From a virus, in the IMG/VR virus record IMGVR_UViG_3300028393_000385, positions 1 through 21,141 of that record: DNA of 21,141 nt. One strand, given 5' to 3'. The position numbers and the translations under genes were made by a program. Shown here in pieces: positions 6,309 through 11,431 of the stretch. The notes under the pieces are model-generated. The model was not told the origin of the DNA, did not search any database, and was given only the letters and a program-made list of their open reading frames with translations. The first letter of the stretch is position 1, and every line of letters starts with the position of its first letter.

Positions 6309-6944
6309 ATTTAAAACTTCTTTTTCGTAAAATTTAACCCATTTACGAATTGCATTATCACTAACATTATATTTTCTACCAATCGCACTATATCCAAATT
6401 CATTAATCTCGTCAATTAACTTTTGGTGGGGTGGTCTTTCAACTTTTCTCGGTCTTTCTTTTTTTATTTTAACTTTTTTGACTTTGTCTTTTTTATGTAA
6501 TTTTTTTGTATTAGAGTAATTGTGAGTCTGCATATGACAATTAGAACATAATATCTGTAAATTTTCTAACCGGTTGTTGAATCTGTTTTCGTCAATATGA
6601 TGTAGTTCTAATGGTATTGGTTTATCCATCCAACTATCTAATCCACAAATCTCACATTTTTTTTCTTTAACACCCTGTCTAATTAACTTTATTCTTAATT
6701 TAGACGCGATTATATTCTTACCATTCTCAGTATATTCAGTATAATGAGTCATTTGTTCGTAATGTGGAATACCTTTACGATTCCGATTCCCTACATAGAC
6801 GATATCATACTTTTTCAAATAACGATTAAGAGTGTCTTGTTTAATACTAAGTAAACGACACATATTTGTTTTTGGTTCGTTATTTTCAATCATTTCTAAA
6901 ATTTTAGAAAGATTTTCTTTAAATTTTTTTTCAGTCTTATTCAT
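6291..6944 (-). CDS. HNH homing-type endonuclease with N- and C-terminal HTH modules
   Basis: 217 residues from the ATG at 6944. An ATG 9 nt upstream exists, but it lies inside the conserved promoter element, and the chosen start gives the same 8-nt spacing as in the two other endonucleases. N-terminal HTH-like segment (about 8-50); HNH domain with C97/C100, LELHHID (residues 113-119), N128, C133/C136 and H137/H141; C-terminal HTH (about 171-210) with RPPHQ...GYS...VSDNAIRKW. The last part is almost the same as in the DUF559-type nuclease at 905-1804, showing module exchange. The final codons and TAG stop lie inside the 5' end of tRNA-Leu, so the gene has inserted tightly against the tRNA and reads into it. 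Confidence 0.93.
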   Translation of the reverse strand: MNKTEKKFKENLSKILEMIENNEPKTNMCRLLSIKQDTLNRYLKKYDIVYVGNRNRKGIPHYEQMTHYTEYTENGKNIIASKLRIKLIRQGVKEKKCEICGLDSWMDKPIPLELHHIDENRFNNRLENLQILCSNCHMQTHNYSNTKKLHKKDKVKKVKIKKERPRKVERPPHQKLIDEINEFGYSAIGRKYNVSDNAIRKWVKFYEKEVLNTPLAE

Positions 6945-6952
6945 AATACTCA

Positions 6953-6965
6953 TTTATTATAAATA
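6953..6965 (-). promoter_or_regulatory. TATTTATAATAAA promoter candidate of the HNH gene
   Basis: The identical 13-mer found before the other two endonuclease genes, ending 8 nt before the chosen ATG at 6944. It decides the start: the upstream ATG (6951-6953) overlaps it. Confidence 0.55.
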
Positions 6966-6975
6966 TCACGAAAAT

Positions 6976-7026
6976 TAAAAAAGGAAGACACAGAGTGAAA
7001 AAAAACTTTGTGTCGTCCTTTTTTTT
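6976..7026 (-). terminator. Terminator of the tRNA-like/tRNA-Ser operon
   Basis: Minus-strand hairpin with arms AAGGACGACACA and TGTGTCTTCCTT (one mismatch), a 16-nt loop and a following T-run. The T/A runs on both sides make it potentially bidirectional. Confidence 0.8.
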
Positions 7027-7027
7027 G

Positions 7028-7114
7028 AGGAAAGAGAGGGATTTGAACCCCCGGACCTTTTACAGTCTTCGGTTTTCAAGACCGATGCAATAAACCAAAC
7101 TCTGCCATCTTTCC
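7028..7114 (-). tRNA. tRNA-Ser(TGA)
   Basis: Class II: acceptor GGAAAGA/TCTTTCC, anticodon arm TCGGT-CTTGAAA-ACCGA giving TGA, long variable arm with GACT/AGGTC-like pairing, T-loop TTCAAAT. The discriminator reads U, not the usual Ser G. Last tRNA before the terminator. Confidence 0.9.
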
Positions 7115-7375
7115 AAGTTCCCCACCTGAGATTCCAGTGAGTAGATTTTAACGGGTTTCTCTCTGTTTCGAGAACCATATCCCCTTCTGCCTTTCGCTCA
7201 GTAGGTCTTTTTCATTAGTGTCTTACCACATAAAAACTTGTCAATCCTTTACGTCGGAGCTGCGGATATGCCTCACTTTAACCCGAATCGATTCCCCATT
7301 AAGGTCGGGGGCTTTTTACTACCACTACTTTTTTACAGAATGTAGCCAATCTTACTGAGTATCTCTTACTCATTG
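7115..7375 (-). ncRNA. Structured non-coding segment between tRNA-Ser and element A
   Basis: About 260 nt without a gene. Minus-strand hairpins: GAGTA/TACTC, CCCGA/TCGGG-type arms around 7278-7306, GGTTCTC/GAGAAACC around 7154-7177 (one bulge), and a GCGAAAGGC stretch that could form a GNRA loop. The string GGCATATCCG also occurs in the structured RNA at 3885-4290. Function unknown; it should be cotranscribed with the tRNA-like elements. Confidence 0.45.
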
Positions 7376-7471
7376 CAATCAGGACAGGATTCGAACCTGT
7401 AATACCGGTTTGGGTCAACCTTAACGTTTCAGCGACTACCTCTCCGAGTGTTACCATTACACCACCTGACT
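7376..7471 (-). tRNA. tRNA-like element A: no canonical anticodon arm
   Basis: 96 nt. Acceptor AGTCAGG/CCTGATT, good D-arm GTGT-AATGGTA-ACAC, T-arm ACAGG-TTCGAAT-CCTGT. Between D-arm and T-arm lie 47 nt that fold as one long interrupted arm (TCGG/CCGG, then GG/CC and GTC/GAC) rather than an anticodon arm plus variable loop. No anticodon assigned. Its first two transcribed bases (AG) complete the stop codon of the upstream 36-residue peptide gene. Confidence 0.55.
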
Positions 7472-7580
7472 ATTTGTTTTTCCACGGATTGTCTTTATCA
7501 GTATCATAACCCCCAACCAATCCAATCGTAATATATACTACAAATATAAACGCAATTCCATAAATTAATATCTCTTTCAT
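7470..7580 (-). CDS. 36-residue single-pass membrane peptide
   Basis: Reads MKEILIYGIAFIFVVYITIG then a short GG turn and a charged tail ending DNPWKNK. Residues about 4-22 form one hydrophobic membrane helix, with the polar tail at the C terminus. The TAG stop (7470-7472) overlaps the first bases of tRNA-like element A. Lies inside the tRNA-like operon, just downstream of another tiny frame. Small phage membrane peptides can act as toxins or holin-like proteins, but nothing here decides it. Below usual gene-caller length. Confidence 0.55.
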   Translation of the reverse strand: MKEILIYGIAFIFVVYITIGLVGGYDTDKDNPWKNK

Positions 7581-7585
7581 AACTT

Positions 7586-7690
7586 TTATTTCAATAACCT
7601 AGACCAAATCTTAATTACCATATCTCTTTGTGGTGATGGTTTTAGTTTCGACCACCTATCTATCCAATTCTTTATTTGTTCCTGTGTCAT
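7586..7690 (-). CDS. 34-residue soluble peptide
   Basis: Starts MTQEQIKNWIDRWSKL and continues with a basic, Trp-containing amphipathic stretch ending IKIWSRLLK. No membrane segment or known family. It begins 16 nt after tRNA-like element B and ends 5 nt before the ATG of the membrane peptide gene, so the two may be translated from the same processed RNA. Confidence 0.45.
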   Translation of the reverse strand: MTQEQIKNWIDRWSKLKPSPQRDMVIKIWSRLLK

Positions 7691-7705
7691 TCTTATTTAA
7701 TTTTG

Positions 7706-7818
7706 TAGTCAGGACAGGAATTGAACCTGCACGTGGACCTTGTGTGTATCTCAACTATATTGCGGTTTGTCCCACTCCGTTTAACTATTCAGTGCGTTTA
7801 CCATTCCGCCACCTGACT
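7706..7818 (-). tRNA. tRNA-like element B: expanded anticodon and variable regions
   Basis: 113 nt. Acceptor AGTCAGG/CCTGACT, D-arm GCG...CGC with GGTAAA loop, T-loop TTCAATT. The anticodon position has a CACT/AGTG stem closing a 14-nt loop, and about 45 nt follow with a GTGG-GAC/GTC-CAC stem. No normal anticodon. Discriminator A. The TAG stop of the 30-residue peptide uses its first bases. Confidence 0.55.
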
Positions 7819-7909
7819 ATTGTTCATCTTTTCCGTGTATAGTTATTTTAATTCCGAAGAATGTAAAAAATACTATAACAAAAATAAATCCTATAATTAT
7901 TAATTTCAT
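7817..7909 (-). CDS. 30-residue single-pass membrane peptide
   Basis: Reads MKLIIIGFIFVIVFFTFFG then a short tail ending GKDEQ. Almost the whole peptide is one hydrophobic helix. It has the same layout as the 36-residue peptide: follows a tRNA-like element (C), and its TAG stop (7817-7819) overlaps the 5' end of the next one (B). The repeated arrangement argues that both short frames are real, though coding needs proof. Confidence 0.5.
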   Translation of the reverse strand: MKLIIIGFIFVIVFFTFFGIKITIHGKDEQ

Positions 7910-7926
7910 AACTTTTTAATTTTTTG

Positions 7927-8002
7927 AAGTCAGGACAGGATTTGAACCTGTGAATCACTCTCTTTCAAAGAGAGTTGTGTTTCCCTATCTCACTACCTGA
8001 CT
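7927..8002 (-). tRNA. tRNA-like element C: tRNA with anticodon TGA, short variable loop
   Basis: 76 nt, the most normal of the family. Acceptor AGTCAGG/CCTGACT, D-arm GTG...CAC, anticodon arm CTCTC-TTTGAAA-GAGAG giving TGA, 6-nt variable loop, T-arm ACAGG-TTCAAAT-CCTGT. TGA would mean Ser, but Ser tRNAs need a long variable arm and this one lacks it; the acceptor is the family stem. Amino acid uncertain. Confidence 0.7.
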
Positions 8003-8219
8003 ATATTAAAACACCCTTATCTATCCAACTTACAGGTGTTATGGCTGTCCTCATTGCTGAGTTAGGAATAAACTGTCTTGCTCCCCTTCGTGATGGGTTT
8101 TACCGACCTTAGTAGTCAACTAGAAGGTAATATATATACAAACCTTCAACTCTCCCCTATGGTTATCATACCATTTCTCATCGTATGGGACATACTATCT
8201 GATGATTAGTCAGAACGTG
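8003..8219 (-). ncRNA. Structured spacer between elements C and D
   Basis: 217 nt without a credible gene. Minus-strand hairpins: GAAGGT/ACCTTC (6 bp), GTATG/CATAC (3-nt loop), ATGG/CCAT, and ACACC/GGTGT near its end. Presumably a transcribed part of the tRNA-like operon. Confidence 0.4.
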
Positions 8220-8286
8220 TAGTCAGAACAGGATTCGAACCTGCAATCTTCCTTGTTAGGAGCTCTGCCAATTGAGTTACCTGACT
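8220..8286 (-). tRNA. tRNA-like element D: shrunken anticodon region
   Basis: 67 nt. Acceptor AGTCAGG/TCTGACT, D-arm around ACTC/GAGC, T-arm GCAGG-TTCGAAT-CCTGT, discriminator A. Only 17 nt lie between D-arm and T-stem, enough for an arm but not arm plus variable loop; the best fold is TCCT-AACA-AGGA with a 4-nt loop. No anticodon assigned. Confidence 0.55.
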
Positions 8287-8477
8287 ATATTACTATCAGC
8301 TCTTCGGCATTCTACTCCCCGCAACACGGAATTGTATCTTACTTAGCCCATCGTCAGCGGTATGGGTACCGAAGTTCACTAATAGTTTGAGGATGAGAAG
8401 TCCTCTGTGTTGTTGATGAAAGAACGTTATCCGTTCACACACTCCTTCACTCCTTTCTCAAGGGAACAACACGTTTG
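8287..8477 (-). ncRNA. Structured spacer between elements D and E
   Basis: 191 nt without a gene. Minus-strand hairpins: GAGGA-CTTCTCA-TCCTC (5 bp and 7-nt loop, anticodon-arm-like), GAACG-GATAA-CGTTC, and CGGTA-CCCA-TACCG. No D- or T-arm around them, so not a tRNA. Function unknown. Confidence 0.4.
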
Positions 8478-8592
8478 TAGTCAGGGCCGGACTCGAACCG
8501 GATAAGTAACCTTACTTCTAATGGAATCTCCAAGTGTCGAGAACCACTAGCTCTATGGATTTGGGACCGTCCCTCATTACACCCACCTGACC
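8478..8592 (-). tRNA. tRNA-like element E: multi-stem anticodon domain
   Basis: 115 nt. Acceptor GGTCAGG/CCTGACT, T-loop TTCGAGT with CCGG/CCGG stem. Between them are an enlarged D-like arm, a stem AATCCA/TGG..ATT enclosing hairpin AGTG-GTTCTCGA-CACT (8-nt loop), and a variable-arm hairpin AAGTA-AGGT-TACTT. First tRNA-like element of the operon starting near 8678. Confidence 0.5.
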
Positions 8593-8683
8593 CAAGATAT
8601 GACGAACCCATCTGTCATTTACGCCTCTTGTAGCCTACTTATCTAGATTCATACCGTTACTACTGGGGCATCGTCTTGTTTTT
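8593..8683 (-). other. 5' leader of the tRNA-like operon
   Basis: About 85 nt of untranslated leader between the promoter and element E. No gene and no strong hairpin recognised apart from short local pairings. Confidence 0.35.
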
Positions 8684-8715
8684 CAAAGATACAACAACTT
8701 TCTTATTCTACCAAA
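8684..8715 (-). promoter_or_regulatory. Host-type promoter of the tRNA-like operon
   Basis: Minus strand: -33 TTTG (8712-8715), 20-nt spacer, -7 TATCTTTG (8684-8691). The -33 box lies inside the 3' end of the 8703 gene. It would transcribe elements E-A, the small peptides and tRNA-Ser down to the terminator at 6976-7026. Confidence 0.78.
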
Positions 8716-9008
8716 TCTTTTTCCACATCTTCGTACCATTCTTCAACCGCAAACATTAATTGAATAAACTCGCCTCCATTAGCGTCCGAATCATATCTTA
8801 CGTGGAATCCACCTGTTGATGTGTTTGTTTTTTCTTGGAACGCCATCTTCAATAAACGTCTAGCTTGTTGTCTTAATTCAGGAAGAGTTGGGATGCCTTC
8901 TTCAGCATCCTGCCACTCCCATTCCAATAGTTCCATTACTTTTAGGACTTTTTCAAAATTGAAGTAATCCATTATACCGTCAATCGCGTCTTGTTGTTTC
9001 TGTGTCAT
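8703..9008 (-). CDS. Conserved-type small phage protein, unknown function
   Basis: 101 residues starting MTQKQQDAID at 9008. An ATG 21 nt upstream would overlap the previous gene, while this one lies 1 nt after its stop. The body has WEWQ, then LPELRQQARRLLKMAFQE, then STGGFHVRYD, then FAVEEWYEDVE. I recall similar phage hypothetical proteins, but no function. Soluble, acidic. Second gene of a two-gene unit. Confidence 0.75.
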   Translation of the reverse strand: MTQKQQDAIDGIMDYFNFEKVLKVMELLEWEWQDAEEGIPTLPELRQQARRLLKMAFQEKTNTSTGGFHVRYDSDANGGEFIQLMFAVEEWYEDVEKDLVE

Positions 9009-9009
9009 A

Positions 9010-9432
9010 TTATTTATCTTTATCGTCATTATCCAAATTCATTAAATCAATAAGAATCTCCTTTTGTTTCTCTTTCTTCACCATCTCAATCATCTTCTTG
9101 ATAACCTCAATGTTTCCTTCTCTCTTATCTTTGAAGAAATCAAAATACATCGGTGGAAACTTCCAACTCTTAATCGTATAATCAAATCCCAAAATCTCAT
9201 TTGGTGTGGTGTCAGTTTTAATATCCACAAAATATGAATAATTCTCTTCAAACCATCTAAATGCCTGTGAGAAGATTGGTGCCGCAATATTTTCAGATAC
9301 TCCGTTGGTGTATACTCTACTTGTCCGCAACTCCCTGTTGTCCAAATGACTGAAACATCCATAACAACGCTCGTTAAATCCAAGATTCTTGAGTTCTAAA
9401 CCAATTTCGTATGTTACAAATTCTTTTTCCAT
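9010..9432 (-). CDS. Conserved-type phage protein, unknown function
   Basis: 140 residues starting MEKEFVTYEIGLELKNLGF at 9432; the longer frame would start inside the promoter -7 box. Notable segments: NERCYGCF, AAPIFSQAFRWFEENY (about 54-69) and a Lys/Glu-rich end. The AP-x-x-QAFRWF pattern is familiar from phage proteins of unknown role. Only 4 nt separate the -7 box from the ATG, so its mRNA is probably leaderless. Followed directly by the 8703 gene. Confidence 0.78.
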   Translation of the reverse strand: MEKEFVTYEIGLELKNLGFNERCYGCFSHLDNRELRTSRVYTNGVSENIAAPIFSQAFRWFEENYSYFVDIKTDTTPNEILGFDYTIKSWKFPPMYFDFFKDKREGNIEVIKKMIEMVKKEKQKEILIDLMNLDNDDKDK

Positions 9433-9436
9433 AGGA

Positions 9437-9468
9437 CAAAGATAAAGCAAGTTTATTAATAAAACAAA
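9437..9468 (-). promoter_or_regulatory. Host-type promoter, leaderless arrangement
   Basis: Minus strand: -33 TTTG (9465-9468), 20-nt spacer, -7 TATCTTTG (9437-9444); 4 nt to the ATG at 9432. It overlaps the T-run just downstream of tRNA-Gln. Confidence 0.8.
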
Positions 9469-9474
9469 AAAAAG

Positions 9475-9545
9475 TTATCCCGTCTGGACTCGAACCAGAA
9501 ATACAACAGTCAAAGTGTTGTGTGATGCCATTTCACTACAGGACA
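9475..9545 (-). tRNA. tRNA-Gln(TTG)
   Basis: Acceptor TGTCCTG/CGGGATA with G-U pairs, D-arm GTGA-AATGGCA-TCAC, anticodon arm CAACA-CTTTGAC-TGTTG giving TTG, T-arm TCTGG-TTCGAGT-CCAGA, discriminator A. Confidence 0.92.
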
Positions 9546-9550
9546 ATATG

Positions 9551-9588
9551 GAGCGTAGTGGGGCTGCAGTCCCCTGAGGCACCTACGC
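9551..9588 (-). other. Compact stem-loop between tRNA-Gln and tRNA-Asp
   Basis: A bipartite hairpin: outer arms GCGTAG/CTACGC and inner GGGG-ACTGCAG-CCCC (minus strand). The inner loop contains TGC where an Ala anticodon would be, but position 33 is C and there are no D- or T-arms, so it is not a tRNA. Possibly a processing signal or tRNA relic. Confidence 0.4.
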
Positions 9589-9605
9589 AAGTTATTCCTC
9601 TTTAG

Positions 9606-9678
9606 CGGCTCCAACGGGATTCGAACCCGTACCACACGGCGTGACAAGCCGGCATTGTAGCCATTCAACCATGGAGCC
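9606..9678 (-). tRNA. tRNA-Asp(GTC)
   Basis: Acceptor GGCTCCA/TGGAGCC, anticodon arm CGGC-TTGTCAC-GCCG (outer pair mismatched) giving GTC, T-arm ACGGG-TTCGAAT-CCCGT, discriminator G as in Asp. Confidence 0.92.
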
Positions 9679-9684
9679 AAAAAG

Positions 9685-9758
9685 AGAGGGTAGTCGGTCT
9701 CGAACCGACCCTATTTCACATTGGAAGTGTGATGCCATACCTACTAGGCGATACCCTC
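9685..9758 (-). tRNA. tRNA-Gly(TCC)
   Basis: Acceptor GAGGGTA/TACCCTC, anticodon arm TCACA-CTTCCAA-TGTGA giving TCC, T-arm GTCGG-TTCGAGA-CCGAC, discriminator U as in Gly. Its 5' end overlaps the TGA stop of the GIY-YIG gene by 2 nt. Confidence 0.93.
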
Positions 9759-10434
9759 ATTTTAACATTGTTCTCCCTAATTTCCATTCGGGGTACAAAT
9801 GTATGTCATTTTTTTTGATTTTAATATTCTTCTCACCATTAGTTAACCAACAAGTACCAAATTGTGAATTCTTTTCACCTTTTTGGTTTATTGAATTTTT
9901 CATTCCTATAATTTCTTTACTCTCTTCAGTATGTGTTCTCCCATAAAAACCCCAAGGACCTTCGTTCTCATATTTATCTTTAAGAGTTTTAGATATCTTA
10001 TCATAATATTTCTTCTTATCTTCTTCACTTAAACCATTATGGAATTTTTTAGATATCTCACTTTTAAAGTTTTTACCATATTTTTGTAGTAATATCTCAT
10101 CCGTCTTTCTTCTACCCTTTTTAACCCCATCAGGACTTATAAATCCACCTGACCCTCCAAAGGCAATATTAAGACACTTTTCGTCATTTAGTAATTCTTG
10201 ATTAACAATCTCTTTTTCTTTTTCCTTTAAAATTTCTCTGTTTGGGTAAAAATCAATTATTTCCATTTTGAAGTTTTCTTTACCATATTTCTTCAAACTT
10301 CTTTTAATTCTGTAACCACTACCCATATAACCATCATTTAGGTCATTTGTCGAGTGCATTCCAACATAAAATTCGTCATTTAATAAATTTACAATTTTAT
10401 AAATGTAATGGGTTTTGTAAGGTTTTCTCGGCAT
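9757..10434 (-). CDS. GIY-YIG homing-type endonuclease
   Basis: 225 residues. N-terminal GIY-YIG nuclease: HYIYKIVN (9-16), FYVGMHST (22-29), then YMGSGYRIKRSLKKYG with the catalytic Arg region and later Glu. The middle has a NUMOD-like GVKKGRRKTDEIL segment and a THTEESKE motif; the end (NSQFGTCWLTNGE..., EWKLGRTM) is a DNA-binding tail common in phage GIY-YIG enzymes. Expected to cut a specific site in related phages that lack the insertion. The TGA stop (9757-9759) overlaps the 5' end of tRNA-Gly(TCC). Preceded by the shared TATTTATAATAAA element exactly 8 nt before the ATG. Confidence 0.93.
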   Translation of the reverse strand: MPRKPYKTHYIYKIVNLLNDEFYVGMHSTNDLNDGYMGSGYRIKRSLKKYGKENFKMEIIDFYPNREILKEKEKEIVNQELLNDEKCLNIAFGGSGGFISPDGVKKGRRKTDEILLQKYGKNFKSEISKKFHNGLSEEDKKKYYDKISKTLKDKYENEGPWGFYGRTHTEESKEIIGMKNSINQKGEKNSQFGTCWLTNGEKNIKIKKNDIHLYPEWKLGRTMLK

Positions 10435-10442
10435 AATCTTGT

Positions 10443-10455
10443 TTTATTATAAATA
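10443..10455 (-). promoter_or_regulatory. TATTTATAATAAA promoter candidate of the GIY-YIG gene
   Basis: Identical 13-mer and identical 8-nt spacing to the ATG as in the HNH and DUF559-type genes. Confidence 0.55.
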
Positions 10456-10482
10456 TCACAAGTAGGAACAAAATCAAGCAAG

Positions 10483-10555
10483 AGCGGTGAAATGGAATCG
10501 AACCATCGTTTCTGAATTGGCAATCCAGTGTAATAAACCTCTATACGACCACCGC
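10483..10555 (-). tRNA. tRNA-Gly(GCC)
   Basis: Acceptor GCGGTGG/TCACCGC, anticodon arm CTGGA-TTGCCAA-TTCAG giving GCC, T-arm GATGG-TTCGATT-CCATT, discriminator U as in Gly. Last tRNA of the 11.4-kb operon before the GIY-YIG gene. Confidence 0.9.
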
Positions 10556-10712
10556 AGTTTGGGTGGAATCAGAGGCCTTCTGTCCACCGAGACCTCGTCG
10601 TTGACTTTCGTCAGAGCGTACCGAGACACATTTTAAAAACCCCATCTTCGTCGGATTAACGGACCGACTGCCATATCGGAGGTGGGGGTTGTCCTGTTAA
10701 TTCAGGACCTCG
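10556..10712 (-). ncRNA. Structured non-coding segment with GNRA hairpin
   Basis: 157 nt between tRNA-Phe and tRNA-Gly. Minus-strand hairpins: GTCCTG/CAGGAC (6-nt loop), an AACCCC/GGGGTT enclosure with an internal GTCGG/CCGAC, TGAC-GAAA-GTCA with a GNRA tetraloop, and GGTGGA/TCCACC containing CAGA/TCTG. The GNRA loop exists only on the tRNA strand. No T-arm. Function unknown. Confidence 0.5.
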
Positions 10713-10788
10713 TGGGGTGAGTGGGAATCGAACCACACATCTTCGGTTTTTCAGACCGACGCGAACTGACCGCCTGCGCTATCACCCC
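10713..10788 (-). tRNA. tRNA-Phe(GAA), second copy, bulged T-stem
   Basis: Acceptor GGGGTGA/TCACCCC, anticodon arm TCGGT-CTGAAAA-ACCGA giving GAA, discriminator A. The T-stem 5' side is GTG(T)GG against CCCAC: a bulged U at the same place as in the copy at 3801-3874, although most other stems differ. Confidence 0.9.
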
Positions 10789-10795
10789 ATTATAG

Positions 10796-10870
<75 letters not shown>

Positions 10871-10877
10871 AATTAAG

Positions 10878-10952
10878 TTCTCACGGTTGGAATCGAACCA
10901 ACGACCTTTTGTGTATCAGACAAATGCTCTAAGCCAACTGAGCTACGTGAGA
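10878..10952 (-). tRNA. tRNA-Ile(GAT)
   Basis: Acceptor TCTCACG/CGTGAGA, D-arm nearly the same as that of tRNA-Pro, anticodon arm TTTGT-CTGATAC-ACAAA giving GAT, T-arm GTTGG-TTCGATT-CCAAC, discriminator A. Confidence 0.93.
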
Positions 10953-10959
10953 ATGTTAG

Positions 10960-11030
10960 CACAACAGCAGGGATTTGAACCCCGAACAACGGTTTTGGAG
11001 ACCGGTATGATACCATTTCACCACTGATGT
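10960..11030 (-). tRNA. tRNA-Trp(CCA)
   Basis: Acceptor ACATCAG/CTGTTGT with one U-U mismatch, anticodon stem CGGT/ACCG with loop CTCCAAA giving CCA, T-arm CGGGG-TTCAAAT-CCCTG, discriminator G as in Trp. Confidence 0.9.
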
Positions 11031-11037
11031 GTTTAAG

Positions 11038-11125
11038 TGACCCCGGTGGGACTCGAACCCACAACGGCTATACAGCTTCCCTACTGATTAAAAGTCAGTT
11101 GCGCTACCAATTGCGCCACGAGGTC
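11038..11125 (-). tRNA. tRNA-Lys(TTT) with inserted variable arm
   Basis: Acceptor GACCTCG/CGGGGTC, D-arm GCGC...GCGC, anticodon arm ACTGA-CTTTTAA-TCAGT giving TTT, T-arm GTGGG-TTCGAGT-CCCAC, discriminator A. The variable region is about 20 nt instead of 5 and can form GCT-GTAT-AGC, an insertion not expected in a class I Lys tRNA. Confidence 0.9.
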
Positions 11126-11134
11126 ATTAAATTG

Positions 11135-11206
11135 CGGTGATGGGGAATTTCGAAATCCCGACCCTCTGATTAACAATCAGAAGCTCTCCCTCTGAGCTAC
11201 ATCACC
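11135..11206 (-). tRNA. tRNA-Asn(GTT)
   Basis: Acceptor GGTGATG/CATCACC, anticodon arm TCTGA-TTGTTAA-TCAGA giving GTT, T-arm GGGAT-TTCGAAA-TTCCC with one mismatch, discriminator G as in Asn. First tRNA after the attenuator-like leader. Confidence 0.93.
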
Positions 11207-11230
11207 ATTTTCCCAATATGTCAAAGAACC

Positions 11231-11264
11231 AAAAAAAAACCCTGAACTTTTTGTAGTCCAGGGT
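11231..11264 (-). terminator. Intrinsic terminator inside the tRNA operon leader
   Basis: Minus strand: arms ACCCTGGACT (11255-11264) and AGTTCAGGGT (11239-11248), 6-nt loop, then nine T. It stands between promoter and tRNA-Asn, so full termination would silence the tRNA operon. Confidence 0.85.
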
Positions 11265-11424
11265 CTCTTTATATATTTGATGATACGATTACATCTTATT
11301 AAGAACCCTGAACTTACGGCAATCCTGCCCCTTAATCGTAAACCATGATTGGTCCACGTTTGTCGGGAGATTACTTACGTTATGTGTTGAGTTCTGTTTC
11401 ATTGTTTTCTTATTAAATATCAAT
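11265..11424 (-). promoter_or_regulatory. Attenuator-like structured leader
   Basis: About 160 nt. A second copy of the terminator arm, AAGTTCAGGGT on the minus strand (11305-11315), lies upstream and can pair with the same ACCCTGGACT segment, which would block the terminator. This copy sits inside a fold closed by ATTAAG/CTTAAT with a GGCA-GGAT-TGCC hairpin, so an event that frees or sequesters it could switch read-through. No short leader peptide or known riboswitch was recognised. Confidence 0.5.
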
Positions 11425-11431
11425 TGTTTTA

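Noticed and set aside
6975-7178. Minus-strand frame of 67 residues
   Set aside because: Covers tRNA-Ser(TGA) and the terminator; the protein is a translation of RNA gene sequence.
7275-7315. Plus-strand terminator (CCCGA/TCGGG followed by T-run)
   Set aside because: No plus-strand gene ends near it; it more likely belongs to the structured minus-strand RNA.
7630-7842. Plus-strand frame of 70 residues
   Set aside because: Antisense to tRNA-like element B and to the short peptide gene; contains RTGIEPARG, a T-arm complement artefact.
9641-9946. Plus-strand frame of 101 residues
   Set aside because: Antisense to two tRNAs and to the well-supported GIY-YIG gene.
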